The notes: a model not told the origin generated them from the sequence alone. 64,000 nt of DNA from Pyronema omphalodes (GCA_024516155.1 JAJJXM010000045.1:1-64000), one strand, 5' to 3'; shown: positions 11,632-23,378, numbered from the stretch's first letter. Program-made: numbers and translations.

Positions 11632-14243
11632 TTAGTGGAAACCATCAGCGTTCATCTTCTGCTCGACGGAGTCGGCAACCTTCTGGGCGTCCTCGTCGGA
11701 CATTCCCATCTCACAGCAGGTCTCCTTGACGGCCTCGCAGACCTTCTCAACGGGAGTGCACTGCTCGTCCTTCTGGGCAGCCTTCTCCTGGAGCTTCTCG
11801 GTGAAGTGCTGAGCGAACTCGTGGGCATCGATCTGCTCAATTCCCTTGATGGAGTGGCAAGCCTCAGTGACACCGGAGGCAACGCAGTTGACGGCCTCGG
11901 AAGCCTTGTCGTGGAACATGTCGGCGAAGGTCTTGTCGGCCAAGCACTCCTTGGAGATCTGGGAAGCGAACTCGACCTGCTTGTCAGATCCGGCAGGGGT
12001 GACAGGGGCAGCAGGAGCAGCAGGGGCGGCGGGGGCAGCAGGGGCAGCGGGCTTCTCCTCAGCGGGCTTGATGACGTTTCCCTGCTCGTCGCACTCCTCT
12101 CCCTTGGCGTTGTAGTGCTTTCCCTTGTCCTCAGATCCAGCAGGAGTGGCAGGGGCAGCAGCGGGGGAGGAAGGAGCAGCGGGGGCCTCAGGGACGGGGG
12201 CCTTGACGTCCTCAGTGGAAGCAGGTCCGTGAGACTCACCAGGCTTCAAGGGGTTTCCCTGCTCATCGCACTCCTCACCCTTCTCGTTGAAGTGAGTTCC
12301 GGAAGGTCCGGCAGGGGTGGAAGGAGCAGCGGGGGGGCGGAAGGAGCAGCGGGAGCCTCGGGGACGGGGGCCTTGACGTCCTCAGAGGAGGCAGGTCCGT
12401 GAGACTCACCAGGCTTCAAGGGGTTTCCCTGCTCATCGCACTCCTCACCCTTCTCGTTGAAGTGAGTTCCGGAAGGTCCGGCAGGGGTGGAAGGAGTAGG
12501 GGGTGGAAGGAGCAGCGGGAGCCTCGGGGACGGGCTTGGTCTCAGCGGGGTGGCAGTCAGCTCCGGAGCATCCCTCAGCAGGAGCACCAGGGGCAACGGG
12601 GACCTCAGGCTTGATGGGCTTTCCAGACTCGTCGCACTCCTCACCCTTCTCGTTGAAGTGAGTTCCGGAAGGTCCGGCAGGAGTGGAAGGAGCAGCGGGG
12701 GCGGAAGGAGCAGCGGGGCCTCAGGGGCAGGAGCAGCGGGGTGGCGGGAGCCTCGGGGGCAGGGGCCTGCTCAGCAGGCTTGATGGGCTTTCCGGACTCA
12801 TCGCACTCCTCACCCTTCTCGTTGATGTGAGTCTTGGGGGTGGCAGGGGCGGAAGGAGCCTCAGAGGGGGCTTGGTCTCTCAGTGGGGTGGCAGTCAGCT
12901 CCGGAGCATCCCTCAGCAGGAGCACCAGGGGCAACAGGGACCTCCTGCTTGATGGGCTTTCCAGACTCGTCGCACTCCTCACCCTTCTCGTTGATGTGAG
13001 TTCCGGAAGGTCCGGCAGGGGTGGCAGGGGCGGGGGCCTGAGCGGCGGGAGCGACGGGCTTTCCGGACTCGTCACACTCCTCTCCGTTGGCATTGACGTA
13101 ACGCTTCTGGTGGTAACCTTTGAAAGCAAAGTCAATAAGGCTGCCAAAATCAAAGCCGGAGTCGAGGTTGCGCTTACCGTAGGTGGCACCTCCAGCGGGG
13201 GCGCGGGGGGGCCTCAGGGGCGGCGGGGGGGGTGGCAGGCGCAGCGGGGGCCTCAGGGGCGGCGGGAGTGGAAGGCGCAGCAGGGGCCTCAGGGGCGGCG
13301 GGGGGCCTCAGGGGCGGCAGGGGGTCTCAGCAGCGGGCTTGACGTCCTCGGGGGCGGGAGAGTCGTGGGAAACGGCAGTGGAAGGAGCACAGTCGGCACC
13401 GGAGCATCCCTCAGCAGGAGCTCCAGGAGCAACAGGGACGTCGGATCCGTGAGCAGTGTAGGCTCCAGTTCCGGAAGGACCAGCGGGGGTCTCGGAAGAC
13501 TCTGGGCAGGAGACTCGGAAGACTCCTCAGCAGGGGACTCGGAAGACTCCTCAGCAGGGGACTCGGAAGACTCCTCAGCAGGGGACTCGGTGGCCTCCTC
13601 AGTGGAAGGAGCAGAGGAGCAGAGGGAGCGGAAGGAGCAGCGGGGGTGGCAGGAGCAGAGGGCTGCTCAACGGCGGTGTGCATGTCCTCGGAAGAGGGAG
13701 CAACGGGCTGCTCAACCTTCTGGTTAGAAGGTCCAGAAGGAGTGGCAGGAGCCTGTCCCTCCTGGGGAAGGTTGTGCATGACGTAGTCAACAACGGCGGC
13801 CTGGTCCATACCCTTGCTGCAAGCCTCCTTGATCAACTCCTCAACCTTCTCAGCGAGGTGACGAGTGCAAGCAACACCCTTGTCGTGGAGCTTCTGGGTG
13901 ATCTCAGAGACAGCGGAGGGGTGTCAATCTTGGGGGTCTCTCCAGAGAGTTGACGACCTTCTCGGTGAAGTCCTGAGGAGCGAGAGCATCCTGGTTAGGG
14001 TGGGGAACACAGCCTTGGGGGCGGAAGGAGCAGCAATAGGAGCAGCCGGGGCGGAGGGGATGGCGGCAGGCTGGATAGGAGCAGCAGCAGGTGCACTGTA
14101 TAACTGTGAGCAAGAAGATCCGGCCAACCTCTCTCTCGGGAAGGGATACTTACACTGCGTCAGTTGCGGTAGGGAACTCCGTAGGTGCCCTGGGCGGCCG
14201 AGATAGAGGCAAGGGCGAGGAAGATAACTGCAGAGGCCTTCAT
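11632..14243 (-). CDS. secreted Pro/Ala-rich repeat protein (frame interrupted)
   Basis: The minus-strand gene opens at 14243 with a clear signal peptide (MKASAVIFLALASISAAQG). A GT-AG intron follows (14153-14104, GTAAGT donor, CACAG acceptor, phase 0). The mature protein has an N-terminal helical domain (about 14010-13780, with HLAEKVEELIKEACSKGMDQ), a short run of SPAEESSE repeats (13590-13500), one GATYGKR/GYHQKR segment with dibasic sites (13190-13105), seven copies of the GEECDE motif set in Pro/Ala-rich linker (13110-12080), and a C-terminal Cys-containing helical domain (about 11975-11635). An in-frame TGA stands at codon 28 (14162-14160), and several single-base frame changes are needed (near 14020, 13945, 13915, 13610, 13500 and within the repeats). 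Codon use and the protein features persist across the breaks. I do not recognise the family; an extracellular or cell-wall protein is inferred. A TATA-like box lies upstream. Confidence 0.65.
12080..13110 (-). repeat. seven-fold GEECDE repeat block inside the secreted protein
   Basis: Seven coding repeats carry the motif N-[EA]-[KN]-GEECDE-[SQ]-G, centred near 12100, 12275, 12447, 12640, 12810, 12980 and 13080. Spacing is about 100-195 bp. Two adjacent copies (around 12210-12300 and 12380-12470) are nearly identical over more than 90 bp, which points to recent internal duplication. The linkers are Pro/Ala-rich. Confidence 0.85.
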
Positions 14244-14386
14244 TGTGAATATGTATTAAGAATTAAAATTAAAAATGCAAGTAGCGAGCGTGTATGTGAT
14301 AATGCTGAGAAAGAATGACTGTGATCGACGAGTGTGTTGGTGATCAGTTGGGTGAGGAAAAAGTAGATGTGGGGTACGAAGGAGAC

Positions 14387-14396
14387 GTTTTATATA
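14387..14396 (-). promoter_or_regulatory. TATA-like box upstream of the Pro/Ala-rich secreted protein
   Basis: GTATATAAAA on the minus strand, about 145 nt upstream of the ATG at 14243. Position and sequence fit a fungal core promoter. Confidence 0.5.
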
Positions 14397-14684
14397 CACT
14401 CCAGAGAATGGTGACAATAGGAGGCTGTCTCTGTATAGTCCGCTAGTTATCTCCGGCTCCTGTCAGGAACACTAAACTTAGGAACCTCTCCAGCGTAGTG
14501 TGCTTTCCACGAACAGTGGTGTTAGGCGTTTCGGTCTAGCCTGGCTTGCCCATCAGTGTCGGTCAGTCTCCAATTGAGGTCTGAGCTCCGTCGGGGGCAC
14601 GGCCTCGCTCCAAACATGCCACGGCATCCCGGCGGAACTCCACAACGCCGTGATGGTGCGTGCCCTTACTCCTTTTGCGGAGCC

Positions 14685-14921
14685 TTATGGGGAAAGTGGA
14701 TATCTCGAAACACATTGGTGTTGACAGATTGCGGTGTAGACGGTCTGCGGTATTTCCGGCGTAGAAGGATTTGAGGCTTCCTTCCCCGGAGCTACATATG
14801 CACTTGTGGGACTAACGGGCGTTGGATCCAGGTACAGTATATTATTGGCGTATTCAGGCTGGATAAGCCTCTTCCCCGGGTCCCCGGATACATAGCTGTT
14901 GGTGGGACTGGAATATGTCAA
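14685..14921 (-). other. short protein-like fragment with an internal duplication
   Basis: A minus-strand frame reads SSPTNSYVSGDPGKR and, 30 residues later, VSPTSAYVAPGKEASNP, a diverged internal duplication rich in Pro, Ser, Thr and Tyr. It has no credible start: the frame opens at a non-ATG codon, with a stop just upstream. It may be a remnant of a Pro/Tyr-rich extracellular protein. No function is assigned. Confidence 0.25.
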
Positions 14922-15059
14922 TTGCGGATAGAGAGCTGGTAGTCAGGGACTGGTCGATGGGAAGATGTAAATTAGGAATTCACGATATAGCCAGGGACTG
15001 CTCTGTCCAACTGCGGAATGCGATGCGAGCTCCAGATTGAGTACCGTTAGCCTTACCCG

Positions 15060-15084
15060 CCCCCCCCCCCCCCCCCCCCCCCCC
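15060..15084. repeat. poly-C homopolymer, 25 nt
   Basis: An uninterrupted run of 25 C. Long homopolymers like this are also where long-read assemblies misjudge length. Confidence 0.95.
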
Positions 15085-18000
15085 TCAAGCCAATGTTTAT
15101 CAGGGTCGTTGCTTTGAAACGAGAATTACAGATCGCCATGTCTGATTTCCATCAAATTCCTCTCCCGCGACGTCACAGAAGCAACAGCCACGCGGTCCTT
15201 CCTCTGACCCTTTGAATCTGTGCCTGAGCTTGGCTTCTGGAGAAAGGGGACGCAGGGGATGAGGCCGGTGGTGCCGAGAGCCACCTTCGCTGCACGCTTA
15301 TGAGACGCCAGTTGTAAACGAACACCTTAATATGGGCACCGTAGCTGACTAACCAAATCGGAAAAGGAAACGAACATCTTAATAGCTGTCTATCCAAATG
15401 CGAGAAAGTTGCCAATAATACTAATATGATCTCCGGCCAGGAATCGGTGTGCATGCGCCATGAAGCTTGTTGCCGCTCGGGTCCCTTCCTCAAAACCGGT
15501 TGGTTCCGCGTGCCTTGGTCTCCCCGACCTTCTCGATGGAGCGCAACACGGGGCCATGTTAACTCACTATATTTTTAGAGATCGACGTTGAATTAAATTG
15601 CCAATTCTAAGCGACGAACAATGCATCCCGGGTTGCAATTGCGGATGTTGACGAGGGCGTTCCGCTTCCCATATCTGGGCTGGCTGAAATATGAGGAACA
15701 AGTCCCCACAAAAAGTGTAGGATCTAGAAGGTCCACACACTCACCGTGCGGCGAGCGATCGCGCAGGAGCTTTATGGGTCTCCGCCGGTGGCAGATGCCA
15801 GCCAGCGATCGATGGAGGCCCAGAGGCAAGCCAAAGGGCAAGTCTCATAATCGGTGGAAGCGCGTAACCCCGTAACTTCACGGGCGTTGGCTGCCTGAGT
15901 GACCGTGCGCTGTGCTTGCTGTCTTCTGTCCTAGTCGCGTCTTGTCGCGTCTCTCCTCTGCCCCTTTGGTCTGTCTGTGCAACGCGTAAGCCCATGTTGC
16001 TAACAATTGATTTCATTTCAGGGAAATTTAATGTGCAAGACCCACCTCGACGATCCAGAATGGGGGTCCCCATCCGCGCTCTGACAAGACCGAAACTACC
16101 GAGAACGCGCTATGCGCTCCTCGTGATGCCGGAGTGGGCTAGCCATGCAACCGAAAGGAGAAGATGCTCAGAGCGGTAGCCTCAGTTTGGCTTCAACGTA
16201 GATGAGGGCAGATCTGATGCATCTCTCTTCGTCGACGCGTCCACGGGAAACTATAAAGGGGTTGATGGGCGATGATTTTCAGGAACACGAACAGAACGAG
16301 AGTTGTACCTTGATGAAGATGTCGCGTCCACCAGCGATCAGCAAGCGATGTTATCTAGGAGGCGCAGTGGCCAGGAAGAGTTCATAGTTGATCGATTGCA
16401 TGGTACGAGTCCGTGAGGTTGTTTCGTCCGTTCTCGTGAGGATAGGATCGCGTCGGCCAAGTAGGACTAATATTCGTTACGTGTTATCGAGGCAGTGCTT
16501 TTGACGCGTCGTATGATTCGGTGAGAGCGTGTAGAGTATTCATGAGAGAGCATTAGTAGCAATGAGTATCCGATTCGTGAAGTCTGACCGTTGATCGAGA
16601 GAAAGTGGAGGTGGAGTTACGGTTGAGTGAGGTTAGAGTTCAGCTTCGGTTCAGCCGTCGGCCGTCTGACATCATCAATGTACAAACGGGAAGCTGAGGC
16701 AACACTCACAGTCATCAATACACAAAACACTTTGGATAAAATATTTTTTATTTTGGATATTTTTGAATATCAATCTCATTGAGGCTAATTGGACACTGAT
16801 CATTGTGACGTAATGTATTGCGGGCCGTGGCGTCATATGAGGAATACTTCTTTTGTGACCGCCATCGACCTCCTGCGATGCCAACGACAATGCTTAACAA
16901 TTAAGGTATTTCAAAGCAAGCTTTTTGAGATTCTTCTCATATGTGTTATTGAGTGTTTCTTACGGAATACCCAGAAGCTCCACGGGGAACTGCAAATTTA
17001 GAGAGTAGAGCTGCTTATCGCAAATCAAAATCTGTTACAGGTAATATATTTAGAGAGTATCCATACTAACTTCAATGCATTCCATAATCTATAAACCAGT
17101 CTCTCAGACATTTCTATAAACAAGCTTCTTGTTAGGCGACATCCGGTGTTTTTCACTGTCTGAACGTCTGCAGACCAACATTGATACCCGAGCATAACAT
17201 GTGGCACCACGGACGAGAGACTTTACCAAAAGCTTTGTTCAAGTATTCAAAATGCTTCCATGTAGAGAATACGTCAGTGCTATCGCTCTCTCGGACGAAT
17301 ACTTGGCGACTGAGGCATGATTCGGGTGTAGGTCTTGGTCGAGTGACGCGTTGTGACTAGTGACGCTTATTACACGCAGTCTGCATGCCTAACCTGCACT
17401 TAACCCAGTAAAAAGAAATCGTAGGACATTTTCGGGGGGATTCCAGGCCAATTGACAAGTATAAAATAACTTTTCGGCGAATGTATATCTCAATCGAAAA
17501 AAAAAAGCTTGTTTAAAGTTAATTCCGGAGTATTCACGGAAAGAAGAGAAAAACACTACTAAGATGTTCCTGAATCAGAACTTCTGTTCCTGCGCATAAA
17601 TTACTTTCCAGATTACCTATTTATTCCGAGATCCATGTCCTTACACACGGCAAACGTTGGTCCAATAGAAGCTTCAGCCGGATAGGCTATTGGCACTCCT
17701 TTCAAATGTTTCTCATAATACTGCACATGTCGAGGAAATGTCTGACAACATGTCTAACTACAACCGCAAAGTACCGAGTGAATCACAATCCAGTAATTCT
17801 CAGCGGCATCACGAAGCTCGATAGGTCCTGGTACATGATTTTCTCAGTGCCGAGGTCTCAACTGCATTAATGAGCGTACGTATACACAATATATACCTGT
17901 TAATTATCCATCTATGTATACCTTTTTGCTAAACATCTCGCAAAATTATTCGGCTTGTGTAACATCTCGGCCGAGACCCTCGTGCCGTCTCCGGATGTTA

Positions 18001-18506
18001 TACGGAATCGGACCGTCGATCACATTGAGTTAATACCAAATAAACGGCTACGATTTCAGATACACGCGGGAGAAGCAAATAAAAGACGCATCTCAAAGCG
18101 CGGGGATTTGTTGTCATGCAGCGATCTCGGTATACCGATTGTCTTGAATCTTGCTTTTTGCCTCGGCTGGGTGCTGAGTGTTGGGTCATCAGTCAGCACT
18201 CGGAAAGCCGGGGCTGAACCCCGAGAAAACCGATCAACATGGTGAAGTCGAATGTGCATCGGAGGAGGATCTGAAAATGGTACTTTGGCAGGAAAGGAAA
18301 GACATTGTTACGGTCGAGTGTTGATAGGTAGACGTGGTAGCTGGAAGGAAATGTATGTAGTCCAATCGGATTTCTATCGGACAAGGCTAAGGGTCTGCAG
18401 CAAAGGTGGTGGTCTACAGAGTTTTCCAAATATCCTACCAGAAGAAAGTTTTACAACTTGGAGAGAAAAGATACGAAGACGAAGAAGTCCCTAAGACATC
18501 TTCGAG

Positions 18507-18514
18507 TATATATA
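18507..18514 (+). promoter_or_regulatory. TATA box of the 18.6-kb secreted-protein gene
   Basis: TATATATA, about 86-93 nt upstream of the ATG at 18600, followed by CT-rich sequence (around 18540-18555) typical of fungal transcription start regions. Confidence 0.6.
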
Positions 18515-18599
18515 CCTCTCGGTATCTCTATCGTAACTTCCCTTCTCTCTCCACCAGCGGTCAGACAACGAACAAAACCCATTTAAAACCATCATCATC

Positions 18600-19831
18600 A
18601 TGAAAGCCACATTCTACACAGTTCTCGCCATCTCCCTTTCGCACCTTACCTATGGAGCTCCCACTCCCAAGGCTGGTCAGTAGCTTAATCCTCAGAACCA
18701 TTCCATCTACACAAATATCACTAACATCCACCAGACGGCATTGATTACAGCGACAGGCCTCATTACCCTACTCATGAAGACTCATACAAACACGGTTACA
18801 ACGGGCATGATAGCCACGGTGACCGCGATGAAGTCGACTACACCGGCATGAAAGGCAAGGGTCACGGCGATGTCGACTACACCGGCATGAAACCAAAGCA
18901 CTCTTACGATGAGGGCGATTACACCGGTATGAAGGAGAAGGGCTCTCACGGTGGCATGGGGCACGGTGGCATGGGAGGAGGTGATATGGAAGGCCACGGT
19001 AAAGGAGCCCTCGGAATCCTTGACGCCCCTTTGGGACTCGTTACCGGTCTTCTTGGTAAACGTGAGGATAAGGAGTACGACGATAAGAAGGGACAGGTTT
19101 GGGATCACGTAAACCACCATTTTGATCAACCGACCACAAAGATAGCGGGAAGAAAGGTGATGATGACGACGAATCCCATCATCAGCGGGATTACTACACC
19201 GATAAGCTCCAACACAGCGGCAAGGACCAGCACTATAAGCGCGACAACGGGTTCGATAAGCTATTCTTGGGCGGGGTCTTGAACGGGATGGATGTCGACG
19301 TTAAGAAGCGCGAAGCAGTCGCCGGAAACATCAAGGGTGATCATGACAAGCATGACAACCACCACGATACCGATAGTGACAGTGACAGTGACAGCGATTC
19401 TGATGATGAAGACGACAAGCATCACGGAAATCACAACAGTCATAAGAAAACAGCGGACACAAGGGAAAGGGCAACGTCAACTGGAACGTCAACGGACACA
19501 ACGGCGAAGCTAACTGGAACCCCCACGGAAAGGAGGAAACGTCGATTGGAGCCACGGTAAAAAGGAAGGAAATGTTGGATGGAACCATGGAGGAAAGGAC
19601 GGTCATGTCAACTGGAATGCCGGTGATGGCAAGGGCAATGTAAACTGGCACAAGAAGCGGGATGAACCCCACAACGGTGGAGTCACTTGGTCTAGCGATG
19701 GAAACCATGGGGGTGCTGGCTGGAATGCCAATCATGGATTCGGTAATGTCCACTGGAACCATAATGGTGAGAGCGGCAGTGTCGACTGGATGAAGTGGGC
19801 TGCAAAGAGGACACTAATGGGTGAAGGATGA
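18600..19831 (+). CDS. secreted His/Gly-rich protein with WN repeats and dibasic sites (frame interrupted)
   Basis: The ATG at 18600 opens a signal peptide (MKATFYTVLAISLSHLTYG, then APTPKA). A 59-nt phase-1 intron (18676-18734; ACTAAC branch, CCAG acceptor) follows. Exon 2 encodes three DYTGMK repeats (about 18835-18935), a His/Gly/Met stretch, LLGKR, an Asp/Ser run (19370-19400), VKKR, and then about nine WN-type repeats of the form GNVNWN (19470-19790), ending with AAKR. Five dibasic KR sites could be Kex2 cleavage sites. Frame changes are required near 19130, 19450 and 19535, all indel-type; the repeats continue in register after each. I do not recognise the family. A secreted protein processed in the late secretory pathway is an inference from the signal peptide and KR sites. 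Confidence 0.65.
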
Positions 19832-22062
19832 TTCTATGACCAGGTTATGATTTGATGAGTTTGTTGATGGGTTGGAATGTCTATGGAAATAGTTTAATGC
19901 GAATTTAACTTCTGCTTTTAGTCTTTGCCAAACTTCACTTATAGTGATCGTAACCCTAGACAACGTATGATGAGCCATGACGCGCTTCTTGACCACTGGG
20001 GTATTCATATCAGTTAGAATCCTCTAATAAAGCTTAATCAGATTTTTCGTTTTGATGATAAAAAAAACTCTATTAATAAGTTGATTTCTGTAATGCCAAT
20101 AAAATAACCAAATGCGACGTGATCAAGCAAGTATGTACATGGATCCGTGCACGCACGTGTTAAACCCGGTGTATGTGCACGCTATGGAACGCGTCCTTCG
20201 AGTTCGAACGCTGCTCCTTTTCTCTCGAGCAACACCGCGACGGCTCAACCTCCTCTACTCAAAAATCCATATCGCCGCAATATCTACCATACTGTCTCGC
20301 TCCTTTCTACGGTGCTGTATTTACTCTGTCTAGATGTCATCCACCAGACCCTCTCTCTAGCTAGTCGACCCTTCTGCGATGCCGACCCCAGAAGAAACGG
20401 CGCACCCCAGCCTTTCTTCGACGCTCTAACGCGCTTGATCCTTCTATTATTCTCGACTCCCCTTCACAAATCGTCATAATTCTACAGAACATCCTGTTCA
20501 CATCGCACGTATGGCTTGGAAGTCGTGGTTCACGTCCTCTATCTCCTATCTGCGATCTTCCGTCGTGGCTTTGCCAGACTCCCATGATTGTGACCACATC
20601 ATCCCTTATCGAAAGCTGCACCGAGTTTTGGAAGTCCATTATTGACGCGGTGTTTGGCGCCGGCACTTTGGGTCTTGTGCACAGGGTCTGAAAATATGGA
20701 GCTGTCAATTGAGTGACATTCAAGTGCCGAGTGTACAAGGGTATGATAGTGACATCTCGTTCCAATTCTGTTTGGAAGCTTGCCGTGGGGGTAACGAGCC
20801 CGATTGCTACATCATAGGAGGATAGTCAGCTACCGTGTGTAGATGTGGAAATGACTGGCGCTGAAGTGTAGCGTCGTCGCTACCACCTGTATGGGCAACA
20901 AGTAACATTCACATTTCTCAAGAAAGTACCCTAAGTAGGTGTGCTACTGAGGCAGTGATGTTTATCGTAAATGAACTCGTGAAGTGTGCACATTAAATCG
21001 TTCTGCCTTTGTCCCACAAGCGTCGGGTTGCAGGAATATTCTACATAAGAATCAAATTGACATGATGCTTCCTGGTTTATTATGATCTTAAAGCTTTTGT
21101 CTTCTCTCCGTTACCGCAGTTTGCCTTCAGAGGGTGTACCCGTCGCGCAGAATGAGGTACATAAAAGTGCTAGAATACGTTTTGGAAAGGATATGATAGT
21201 GATATCATATTACAACTGTGATAAGCATTGTTTTGACACGCAGAAATGTAATATTGTTATACCCGTGCCTAAAGATTGCGGCGCTAGCCTCCATGTTTAG
21301 GCACGAGTAATTATTTTTTGCATCTTTATGTGTTTCATCTCAGCCTTCTCTAGGCTTGACAACCGCATGTCGCAAATCGCCAGGCTATCCTGCGTCTAAA
21401 ACAAGTACAAATTACGTGCACAAGATTCACGTGGCGAAGAGAGTATCGTTGCAGACTGAAACACTTGGTTCCAAGTTGCAATTTCCCTGTCGTGGCTGTT
21501 GTACTTGGCACGCCAGGGAAAAGTCATACATACTTGAAGATATAGCAACGATTAAACGATAAATCGGTTAACCAACATCATTTTGTCATCTGGTTTGGAT
21601 AGTAATTCTGGATTCAGCAGTGACTTTGACGTGCCGAACCAGGATTGGCAGTGGGAACTAGGAATAAACCCTTTTCTTTTGATTCCCAATATGATATTCT
21701 ATCAAAACCAGCAATCGAGTACCGAGGGGAACTTACATCTGTACAGCTCCATCCGTTACTGGGCTAGGGTGTCAATCGACCAAGGCAGCGGGGGTTGCGG
21801 ATGGCGTCAGTGCTAATCATCGCCATTACAACAACATACAATCATCTAGAACCAATTAATAACCTGCTGTGTATGGATCTGTGGATAATGTGCGTTCATA
21901 GTTCATGGCATAGCACTCGATTAGAGACATCTTGAGCAAGTATCATGATAATCAGTTATTGAGGCATTATGTATACGTCACCCATGAAGGCTCAATTATT
22001 ATGTATCTTACTTGATTTTAAGTACGTGAAGTTAGTGAGAGAATTACGTTGAAATCAGCGGT
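19832..22062. other. intergenic
   Basis: No supported gene. Frames at 20112-20479 and 20361-20765 overlap each other on opposite strands and lack any motif. A short A-run (20060-20066) and AT-rich sequence follow the gene that ends at 19831. Confidence 0.5.
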
Positions 22063-22298
22063 TTACTATGCAAAGATTTGATTTGATTTGAATTTCTTCA
22101 ACGTTCCTAACCTTAAGGTTATGACTTATGCTATAGTTTTAATATATACCGGAGGCTTCGGCTTTTACTTCAGAGTCTCACTGGGATTCGACCCAAAGCG
22201 TACATAATATCTTGGGCCTGTTTCCTGCTTTCTTCTTCGTGCTGGGTTTGATTCTTGTCGGTACATTTTGAGCACCGTTTACTCTTACTACGCAAAGA
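22063..22298 (-). mobile_element. purine-rich retroposon, copy 2 (5'-truncated), with target-site duplication
   Basis: On the minus strand the element runs from 22284 to 22077 and ends in (AAATC)n. It keeps the conserved segment, with the peptide KCTDKNQTQHEEE then QAQDIMYALGRIPVRL followed by a stop. The GA-rich 5' part found in copies 1 and 3 is missing. It is flanked by TTACTATGCAAAGA (22063-22076) and TTACTACGCAAAGA (22285-22298), a 14-bp direct repeat with one transition. A 5' truncation with intact 3' tail and target-site duplication is the signature of LINE-type retroposition. Confidence 0.75.
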
Positions 22299-22828
22299 AT
22301 CGAGTTTCCGATTCTTATCATGAGCATTATTCTCATATCAAAGACAAAAGTAATCTTAGTACAAAAAAATGAACAACGACTAGTATACCTACTGCTCCCC
22401 CCTTATCTTCCTCACCAAGAAATCATAAGACTTTGGCACCTTATGCTTCTCTCCAGCCACCCAACAACTGCCTGTCATCCCTAAAACCGATCAACCGGGC
22501 TTTTGATGAAAACCGTTGGTCATGATCCCTTTATTTGTCTCTAGAATGGATAAACGTACGAGTGTCTGAGTGTATGTTGGACTCTCCGGGGGGTCCAGAG
22601 TAACGTGCTAAAAGCTCAGGTTTTACATTGGATGAGAATTATATACAAATGTATCTTCTCGTCAACCAGAAGAGATATTCAACGCAACAAGGAATGTACC
22701 ATGACCAAGATCACAACTCTGGCTGGCAAACTTTGACCCCCACCACGAAAATTCTCTCATGTGCTTACTTAACTCCTGCCATCTCTATTTCTTCCCCATC
22801 GCACTCCACCGGCCCCCCACGAAAAACC
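22299..22828 (+). other. intergenic, upstream of the small two-exon gene
   Basis: No motif recognised. A frame open from 22628 joins the downstream gene in phase, but the ATG at 22829 has the better context and begins the compact protein. Confidence 0.4.
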
Positions 22829-23378
22829 ATGGCTTCCCTGGGTTCATCCGCCTTCATCCGCCTCCACCCCACCCGTATCAAACTCACAGTTCACGACATT
22901 CCCAACCACCGCGACCAACCCGCAACCCCACCCTCCATCCTTCTAGACTGTTCGCGCCTTTCCCGGATCCCAATCCTCTACCACATCCTGAACGAGCAGA
23001 CTTTACAGCGTCAACCGATTGGATTCAGCGTTTTGAACACCACCTCTGAGACAAAAGCAGCATGGCACAGACTTGTTACAGATCGTCGTATGGCTGGTAG
23101 AGACGTAAGTCACTACCCCTATGAATTAGAATGAGAACAATTACTGATGGTAAATTATGAAATAGAATATGGTCCTTGCGGTTCGTTTTGCTTTCGCTTT
23201 GAAGAAGAATGGGTTCCCGGTCCGTGTTAGGATTCCCGGAAAGGATATTGTACACGTCGATCAGCTGCAGGTTCAGATGATGGAGAAGCATCAGATGTTG
23301 GATGAAAGCTGGGCTGGTGAGGGGGTTGTTCCGGGACCTTTTGCTATTCTGCCTGATGCTATGGAGTTGGATATTTAA
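22829..23378 (+). CDS. small hypothetical protein, two exons
   Basis: Exon 1 is 22829-23104, the intron 23105-23165 (GTAAGT donor, ACTGATG region as branch, ATAG acceptor), and exon 2 23166-23378, giving 162 residues in one uninterrupted frame. The start is the ATG in an ACCATGGC context. An in-frame upstream ATG at 22628 would add 67 residues of unlikely composition. The protein contains LLDCSRLSRIPILYHILNEQ and, after the splice, a strand-rich part with FPVRVRIPGKDIVHVDQLQ. There is no signal peptide or membrane segment. I do not recognise the family. The clean splice and intact frame contrast with the broken genes elsewhere in the window. Confidence 0.7.

Larger units (their letters stand above)
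14400..18506. other. intergenic with one possible coding fragment and a poly-C run
   Basis: About 4.1 kb without a gene I can support. It holds a protein-like minus-strand fragment (14685-14921) and a 25-nt C run (15060-15084). The G+C-richer stretch 15500-16200 has frames on both strands but no recognisable motif. Confidence 0.45.

Noticed and set aside
13500..13590. Evenly spaced direct repeats resembling a CRISPR array
   Set aside because: They encode SPAEESSE repeats in a eukaryotic protein; no unique spacers.
11635..13727. Long Gly/Ser/Arg-rich plus-strand frames
   Set aside because: Antisense of the Pro/Ala-rich secreted-protein gene, whose minus-strand frame has a signal peptide, intron and coherent repeats.
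16600..16620. GTGGAGGTGGAGTT resembling a MITE-like left end
   Set aside because: No matching right end within 110 bp and no interior similarity.
20361..20765. 134-codon minus-strand frame
   Set aside because: Overlaps equally long plus-strand frames and shows no motif or gene structure.
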